Below the pieces are notes generated by a model, which was not told the DNA's origin, made no database searches, and was given only the letters and a program-made list of their open reading frames with translations. Made by a program: the position numbers and the translations under genes. A stretch of 27,162 bases of DNA from Cudoniella acicularis. Taxonomy: Eukaryota > Ascomycota > Leotiomycetes > Helotiales > Helotiaceae. Positions 22,250 to 27,162 of the stretch are shown piece after piece (position 1 is the first letter of the stretch; every line of letters starts with the position of its first letter). The stretch covers positions 1-27,162 of the forward strand of contig JAAMPI010000733.1 in the NCBI GenBank assembly GCA_013054445.1, written 5' to 3'.

Positions 22250-22670
22250 TGTTGGAGGTAAGGGTATATGACCGTAGTACGCGGTATATAGTATATAGAA
22301 GATATATCTATATAGTCGTCGGTAGGCGGCTAAGGTGTGGATAGCGGAAGAAGAGTCGACTGTTAGGTCGAGAGTGATTCAAGTATGTGGAATAATAATA
22401 TGATATTGACTTAAAGACTTATCTATCTACAAAGGGGTGAGCGGACTATATATACTACAAGTGTAGTTACTAGAAGCTTCTATAACTTAGAAATCAACGC
22501 TTAGAAATCAACGCTTATAAATCAACGCTTATAAATCAAAGCTTATAAATCAAAGAACAACCTAGAAGATTCTAGTAAGGTTTAAACCTTAAGCCTAGAA
22601 TAGTGCTTATTACCTAATAATGTAACACTATCAAGAGTCAATCTAGTTAATACTAGTCTATTGTTTTTGA
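22250..22670. mobile_element. probable solo LTR of a retrotransposon (3' end uncertain)
   Basis: The left end TGTTGGAGGTAAGGGTATAT begins with TG, as LTRs do, and matches the style of fungal Ty1/copia-type LTR starts that I know. It is followed by TATA-rich sequence, an AAGCTTCTATAA segment and polyadenylation-like AT-rich stretches. No primer-binding site, gag or pol sequence follows, so a solo LTR is likely. I could not find a closing CA with a copy of the flanking AAATA, so the right boundary (somewhere about 22650-22690) and target-site duplication remain open. Confidence 0.4.
22489..22555. repeat. 14-bp tandem repeat, about 4.8 copies
   Basis: The unit AGAAATCAACGCTT is repeated with small changes: AGAAATC twice, then ATAAATC three times, with CAACG drifting to CAAAG in the last two. 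The period of 14 is not a multiple of three, so it does not encode a peptide repeat. It lies inside the putative LTR. Confidence 0.85.
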
Positions 22671-22937
22671 GACGTTCTTTAATATGCTCAGCCCTCCTCA
22701 TTGGCTTTATTCTCCAACTGCCAAAGAGGAGGACTATCTTGAAATCTCAACGGCGCCTTGTCAATAAGTACTCGGGGCATGAAGAAAGCTTCAAAATGTG
22801 GGGGAATTGCCAGCTTCCGTACGACATTATCAGACTTCCTCCCCCCAGGTATTATATCAGCCAGTTTTGGCTCCAGAAAGACTGATTTCCATCAGGATCA
22901 ATCACACAAAGAGATCAAATCGCCATTGCTCTTCGTA

Positions 22938-23476
22938 TTATGCACGTCGTATGGCGGAGAGTAACTGAAGAGTCTTGACAGTGTCGTCTACTGTGTCCGA
23001 GGTGATCGATGCAGTTAACAACAGTTGGTCGTAGTACATCGTTTCTTGGTAAGTCTTCAAAGATTAGTGAAGTAGCCTGAATTAATTAGTTCCAGAAACC
23101 TACCATTCTCTTCTGCAACTTGTAGTATCTCTTCAACATCTCCTGATTGCTATCATTGACTCTTCTAGCAACACTTTCGTAAGATCCCGCAGCCAGGGCG
23201 AGCTCCACTTTTAAGCCATTAAAGATTATTTTCAAGTTGTCACTACCAACCGGGATTCCTGGACGCGGCATGATGTCTTTTTTCAAGATCATTGTTAAAG
23301 GGAAGAGATCAACCATTGAATCGTAACTTTTCTGTTATACGAAGGGAATGTTTCCATTTCCCAACCCGATATCTCACATAAGCAGCGCCGCCTTTGCTCA
23401 GGCCTGGCTCAGCCGCGATGAGTTCACCTGGGCCAGGATACCCAATGGTCACCACGGAATTGAGACCGGCGGACAT
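22938..23476 (-). CDS. orphan small protein, 147 residues, three exons
   Basis: Exons 23476-23378, 23331-23104 and 23054-22938 join in phase 0 at both introns (46 and 49 nt; GTGAGA and GTAGGT donors; the second has an ACTAAT branch site). The protein starts MSAGLNSVVTIGYPGPGELI, continues in exon 2 with KSYDSMVDLFPLTMILKKDI and an amphipathic helix ending KRYYKLQKRM, and closes in exon 3 with TYQETMYYDQLLLTASI and LLSAIRRA. The ATG has AAA just before it (A at -3). There is no signal peptide and no membrane segment, and I recognise no family. Reading frames close cleanly on both sides of each intron, which is the main argument that the gene is real. It lies between the LTR and the P450 gene, so it may belong to the accessory cluster. 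Whether it is expressed is unknown. Confidence 0.6.
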
Positions 23477-24280
23477 TTTAAGTGATAAGGATAGGTATCT
23501 CAGAAGTGATAGAGGTGCGAGGGGATGTTTGTGGAGAGAAGGTCGAAGCAGAGGTGGTGTCTCCCCGTTGGAGCGGATTTGGAGCTTATGTCAACCTTAT
23601 TTGGTTGATTACTGTCGACTCCTTAACGGCCATTTACGTCAAGCCTGTCTGCACGAAGTAGTGTGGGAGTAGAGTATACCAACCGTGCCGCAGTCTCAAA
23701 CTGGAACCGAGCCCTGTTTACTACATGCAACATGCAATGTGAAAGGTTTAACAAAGCAGCGTTGTTCTCATTGTATGGTACCGGATATGCACCATGCTAC
23801 CGCAAGGATTTACGAAGTAATTAAATTGGGGCAGTATACAACCGGATAAATAGTCGTTTTCGAAAAATCGCCCCCTGCGAAGACGCAAGCCCCCAAAAAG
23901 ATAAAATCATTCGAGCAAACCCCTACGCTGTCAGGCTAGAAGAAGATGGTAGGGTAGGGTATCAAATTTAATAGACCGGGCCGATTCGCAAACAATACAG
24001 TATCTTCTGCAGCAGTATACGGCGGTGATTATCTCCTTCTCCATTCGTCTAGCGTGCCATTGGCGAGCGCCGGTTGGTTGCAGCATCGCTTGGTTAAAGA
24101 GGGTTGGTAACGTTATGGTTGGTTGATTGTGCGGCGTAGGCGCTGTCCACCTTAGAAGTTGCTGACATTGTCCTAATCTGATTTCCTGCGTCATTGCTGC
24201 AAGTTTGGTGTTCTCGACTTATTTGATTTTGATAGCTCCCAGTCCTAAATACTCGAATGTCATTTAATCACAAATTCACA
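23477..24280. promoter_or_regulatory. intergenic region between divergent orphan and P450 genes
   Basis: About 800 bases with no gene. It must hold the promoters of the two outward-reading genes. A short GGTTGGT motif recurs at about 24071, 24102 and 24117, which I cannot assign to a known factor. Confidence 0.4.
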
Positions 24281-25951
24281 ATGTTCACCTCGGCATCTAC
24301 GCTGTTGCTTTCAGCTGTTGTCCTTTCGTCAGGTTACATTTTATGGACGAAGATACGCATCTGGTCCGCCGCAAGCAAAGCTGACTGCTCCTCGCCGGTC
24401 AAGTACAGACACCTTGATCCTTTCTATGGATTAGATCTATTCATCAGGAAAATCAAGCACACGCAAGCAGGAAACTTACTAGCTCTTGACGAGGAAATCT
24501 TCGCCAAATATGGAAAAACTGTACACACTCTATTTTTTGGCGCAAATCACTAGATGACTATGGATCCTCTAATTATACAAACTGTTGCCGCTACTGAAGT
24601 TGACAAGTTCGGGAACGAGCCTACAAACCGCAAACCTTGCGGGCCACTGCTAGGAGATGGTGCATTTACGGTTGACGGGGCATTATGGAAAAGATCTCGA
24701 GATATCATTAATCCTATTTTCAGCCGATCACAAGTCTCGCAACTATCATCCCTAAAAACGCACTTCCAACGCTTTATCGAACATATTCCTACTAATGGGT
24801 CTACGATTGACATCCAGCCTCTCACCAAAATGCTTTTCTTAGATAGCTCTACCGAGTTTATCTTCGGCAAGTCTGCTGGTTCTCTCTCGCCATCCGAATT
24901 GTAAGCATACTCTATTTACTTATTCTATGATTAGAAACCCGTTTTTTTTTACTAAACTGAGTATTGACTTATATATTACGTAGAACGATCGGAGCTCGAC
25001 AATTCTCCGAAGCATTCGACGATGGCTTACGAGGAATGCGAAAGAACTATATGACAGGCCAGTTTTCATGGCTAATTGGCACCGACAAGAAATGGCTCGA
25101 AAAATGCGCCGAAATCCATACTATCGTCGACGGCTATATCGAAGAAGAAATTGAGCACCAAAAACACATAAAAGAACTTGGTTTATCATCTAGTGATACC
25201 TCCGAGCCATCAGCTTATAAATATGTTCTTCTTAGGGAGCTTGTTAAGAAACACTCGGACGATAAGCTTTATATTCGAAACGAACTTATGAATGTCTTTT
25301 TCGCAGCGAGAGATTCAGTAGGGACGGTAACAGCGAGCATGTTGTTCCTTCTCGCTCGATATCCTAAAGTTTGGCAGAAACTAAGAAAAGAAGTCGCTGG
25401 TATCGTACCGCTACAGGAGTTGACTTTTGAGTTTCTCAAGTCTTTGAAATATGTGCAGGCTGTGATCGAGGAGAGTAAGTTGACGCGCTGCTCTTTCCCG
25501 AGACTTTGATAATTGACTAACTTATATAGCACTTCGGCTTGTACATCCTGTCGATAGAAGTTGGAAGACATGTCTATCCAGTTGTGTCCTCCCTCGCGGT
25601 GGTGGGAAGTCGGGACGCGACCCTATCCTCCTACAACCAGGCGATCAAATCGAATTAATCTACGGATGTATGCATAAAGATAAAGATATCTGGGGCGAAG
25701 ATGCATCGGAATTCGTGCCTGAACGGATGCTTGGGCTCAAGCATAGCTGGCAATATATCCCGTTTATGGGAGGCCGCCGAACATGTCCGGGTCAGCAAAA
25801 TGCATACACTGATATGGCGTTTTTCCTTGTGAAACTGGCACAAGAGTTTAAGACCATCGAGAATCGTGATGATTGTTTAGAGTATGTGGAGGAGTATGTT
25901 ATGACAAAACAGAGTGCGAATGGTGTGAAGATTGCATTTACTCGGAATTAG
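24281..25951 (+). pseudogene. CYP52-like cytochrome P450 with one in-frame stop codon
   Basis: Three exons (24281-24900, 24984-25474, 25530-25951) encode a 510-position P450 reading frame. An N-terminal membrane anchor (LLLSAVVLSSGYILW) is followed by the I-helix AARDSV, the K-helix ExxR as ETLR, the PERM block and the haem loop FMGGRRTCPGQQ with ligand Cys456. The style (HPV, GCMHKDKDIWGEDA, FVPER) fits the CYP52-like group, which hydroxylates fatty acids and alkanes, though cluster members use other substrates. Codon 91 is TAG (24551-24553), right before MTMDPLIIQT, in the same frame on both sides. A CAG-to-TAG transition is one simple cause. Everything else, including the introns (83 and 55 nt) and the haem loop, is intact, so the loss is recent, or it is a sequence error. 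ATG 24281 has A at -3 and is preferred over 24257 in the same frame. Confidence 0.85.
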
Positions 25952-26291
25952 GCTCTTAGGTAAGTTGTTATAATCCGTAGCTCAGGTAAGCTTTTGCTAA
26001 TATTTTAACGCAGGCTTCTGTTTAGACTCCTGAAATTTATAGATGGCTTTTGGCAAGAGATAATGAGATTATAAGGCAAGGTAAAAATAGCAAATTTCAA
26101 TATATCAAACACTTCTATTTTGACCTCTAATAACACTATTTTAAAGTTTCGCTGCGCAGATATACTCGGTCGTAGTAAAATTAGAAGCGATCGTAGTAGG
26201 ATATTTCACATCGATATATACTATTGTGTAAACCTTTTGCTAGGTGATAACTCGTTTAGAATAGTATTCGAAAGGATTGGGACGGCTTCAC
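25952..26291. other. gap between convergent P450 and UstYa-like genes
   Basis: 340 AT-leaning bases between two converging stop codons. I see nothing but probable 3' untranslated sequence. Confidence 0.4.
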
Positions 26292-27100
26292 CTAATCCTC
26301 CAACCCAGTCTCTGACGGCACCCAACCTTCATCCCAACTCCACGCCTTCTCCTCATACGGCTTCCAATCCTTCCCCTTCCCAAAATACTCTCTAACATAT
26401 TCCAAATCCTCGGAATTTTCAGGACAGAACCTATATCTTGGAATCTGACTCTTCGCATGATCCTCGATATTGGGGTCACCATAACGATAGCAGCCAGCAT
26501 TCTCGAGGGTCCACTTCTGAAGTGCATCCCAACTGCGACATGTTCGATAGTGTCCCATCGCAGTTGATTTCCCAGCTCCTACCTTAGTAACCGGAGTGTA
26601 TCGTCAGCATTACATTTGACGTCGAAGACGAGCTTGTCCAGGCAGTGGACTTTGTGGTGATGTGGAAGGGACTGCGGTTGGCCTTTCTGAAACTCCATTA
26701 ATGAGCGGTAAATGTTTTTCTACAACAATCAGTAAATTTGCGAGGCGAAGGGCTTCTAGAAAGCGCTTACGAGGCAATGAAGGTTGTGATGCGCGTTCAC
26801 GAGGTAAATCGCTTTGCTAGTATTCCACGGAAAGCTTGAGCCTATTGGCAATCCTTTCTCTGCCGCCCATTCTTTTGGTACCGCCACCACACCGTTATTG
26901 TAATCAATAGCATCCCATTCATGATCTCTTTCGGTGTCGTTCTTGCTAGTAAGCGTCGATGCCTGTGTCTATTTGATTTTGACTTCGTTCTTCAATATCT
27001 CAGCTAAACCCTGATTNGANANNTNTAGCATNNATNNNANAGGNNNTTNTANGTNNCNTATCNNCGAATCTTCGCCACTAGAGATAGGTTTCTTTTCCAT
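26292..27100 (-). pseudogene. UstYa-like (DUF3328) oxidase gene, disrupted
   Basis: Read on the minus strand, the segment from 26968 encodes NDTERDHEWDAIDYNNG, VAVPKEWAAEKGLP and AHHNLHCL, then a 51-nt intron (26770-26720, GTAAGC donor, TACTGAT branch site, TTGTAG acceptor), then KNIYRSLMEFQKGQPQS, HHHKVHCLDKL and CNADDT, and, one base out of phase, GHYRTCRSWDALQKW, GCYRYG and PRYRFCP up to a TAG at 26294-26292. The two HxxHC motifs and the CNADDT, RTCRSWD and RYRFCP blocks are the signature of the UstYa/DUF3328 family, copper-type oxidases that cyclise or oxidise fungal ribosomal peptides and other metabolites. Lesions: a frameshift near 26595-26605 just after CNADDT, and a TAG at 26971-26969 in the same frame as the 5' part. 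The usual N-terminal membrane helix is not visible; ambiguous bases at 27016-27063 cover that area, so the 5' end (ATG at 27100 assumed) is unsure. Confidence 0.7.
27016..27063. other. run of ambiguous bases (N)
   Basis: About 20 of these 48 positions are N, scattered singly and in short runs. This marks poor read quality rather than a scaffold gap and falls in the 5' part of the UstYa-like gene, so breaks called in that gene need confirmation. Confidence 0.95.
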
Positions 27101-27162
27101 ATTATTCTTCGTCTGAAGGTTAGACTTTATGTAAAAGAGGTAAGAAAGGGACACTGGAAACA

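Noticed and set aside
22489..22555. Tandem repeat as a peptide-repeat precursor or CRISPR array
   Set aside because: The 14-bp period is not a multiple of three and there are no spacers between units; no frame gives a signal peptide or repeated cores.
22938..23476. Orphan 147-residue protein as the ribosomal-peptide precursor of the P450/UstYa pair
   Set aside because: It has no signal peptide, no internal repeats and no regular Lys-Arg cleavage sites, all expected of such precursors.
26587..26617. 31-nt GTAATG...CTAAG segment that could serve as an intron in the UstYa-like gene
   Set aside because: It is shorter than workable fungal introns (about 40 nt or more) and would remove the conserved CNADDT motif; a frameshift explains the data better.
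1..27162. tRNA or rRNA genes
   Set aside because: I looked for the GGTTCGAATCC-type B box on both strands and for rRNA-like conserved blocks and found none that was convincing; a covariance-model scan would settle it.

Overview
The window is genomic DNA of a filamentous ascomycete (Pezizomycotina). The support is many short introns (mostly 46-172 nt) with GTRNGT-type donors, CTAAY/CTRAC branch sites and YAG or AAG acceptors; large genes with Ser/Pro-rich disordered tails; fungal-only families such as the UstYa/DUF3328 oxidases; and AT-rich and LTR-like debris between genes. The proteins feel most like Leotiomycetes (Helotiales), but that is an impression, not a proof. A run of ambiguous bases near 27016-27063 shows that the right end is of lower quality.

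Layout. 1-526 is the 3' end of a gene for an AIM9-like/APH-fold phosphotransferase. 527-5305 is gene-poor. It holds a minus-strand pyrimidine-rich leader with a TATA-like box, an AT-rich island with an imperfect palindrome (about 2655-2880), a broken relic of a glycine-zipper protein (3026-3360) and a diverged direct repeat (4305-4577). 5306-21863 is a core housekeeping block: a D-2-hydroxyacid dehydrogenase with an 11-nt microexon (-), an HPT1-type purine phosphoribosyltransferase (-), a metallo-beta-lactamase-fold hydrolase with a one-base frameshift in its metal-binding motif (+), a TMEM135-like membrane protein (-), an LRRC40-like leucine-rich-repeat protein (-), a coiled-coil protein (+) and a smgGDS/RAP1GDS1-like armadillo protein (+).

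21864-27162 is an accessory region. It contains a probable solo LTR with a 14-bp tandem repeat, a previously uncalled three-exon gene for a 147-residue orphan protein (-), a CYP52-like cytochrome P450 with one in-frame stop (+) and a UstYa-like (DUF3328) oxidase with two HxxHC motifs (-) that is also disrupted. P450 plus UstYa-like oxidase is the tailoring pair typical of fungal ribosomal-peptide (dikaritin/cyclochlorotine-type) clusters, so this end may be the edge of a decaying secondary-metabolite cluster. No precursor peptide is visible here.

The conserved genes read intact across all introns, so sequence accuracy in the middle of the window looks good. This makes the isolated lesions in the hydrolase and the P450 worth checking as real mutations rather than dismissing as errors. 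All functions are inferred from sequence reading without database searches.
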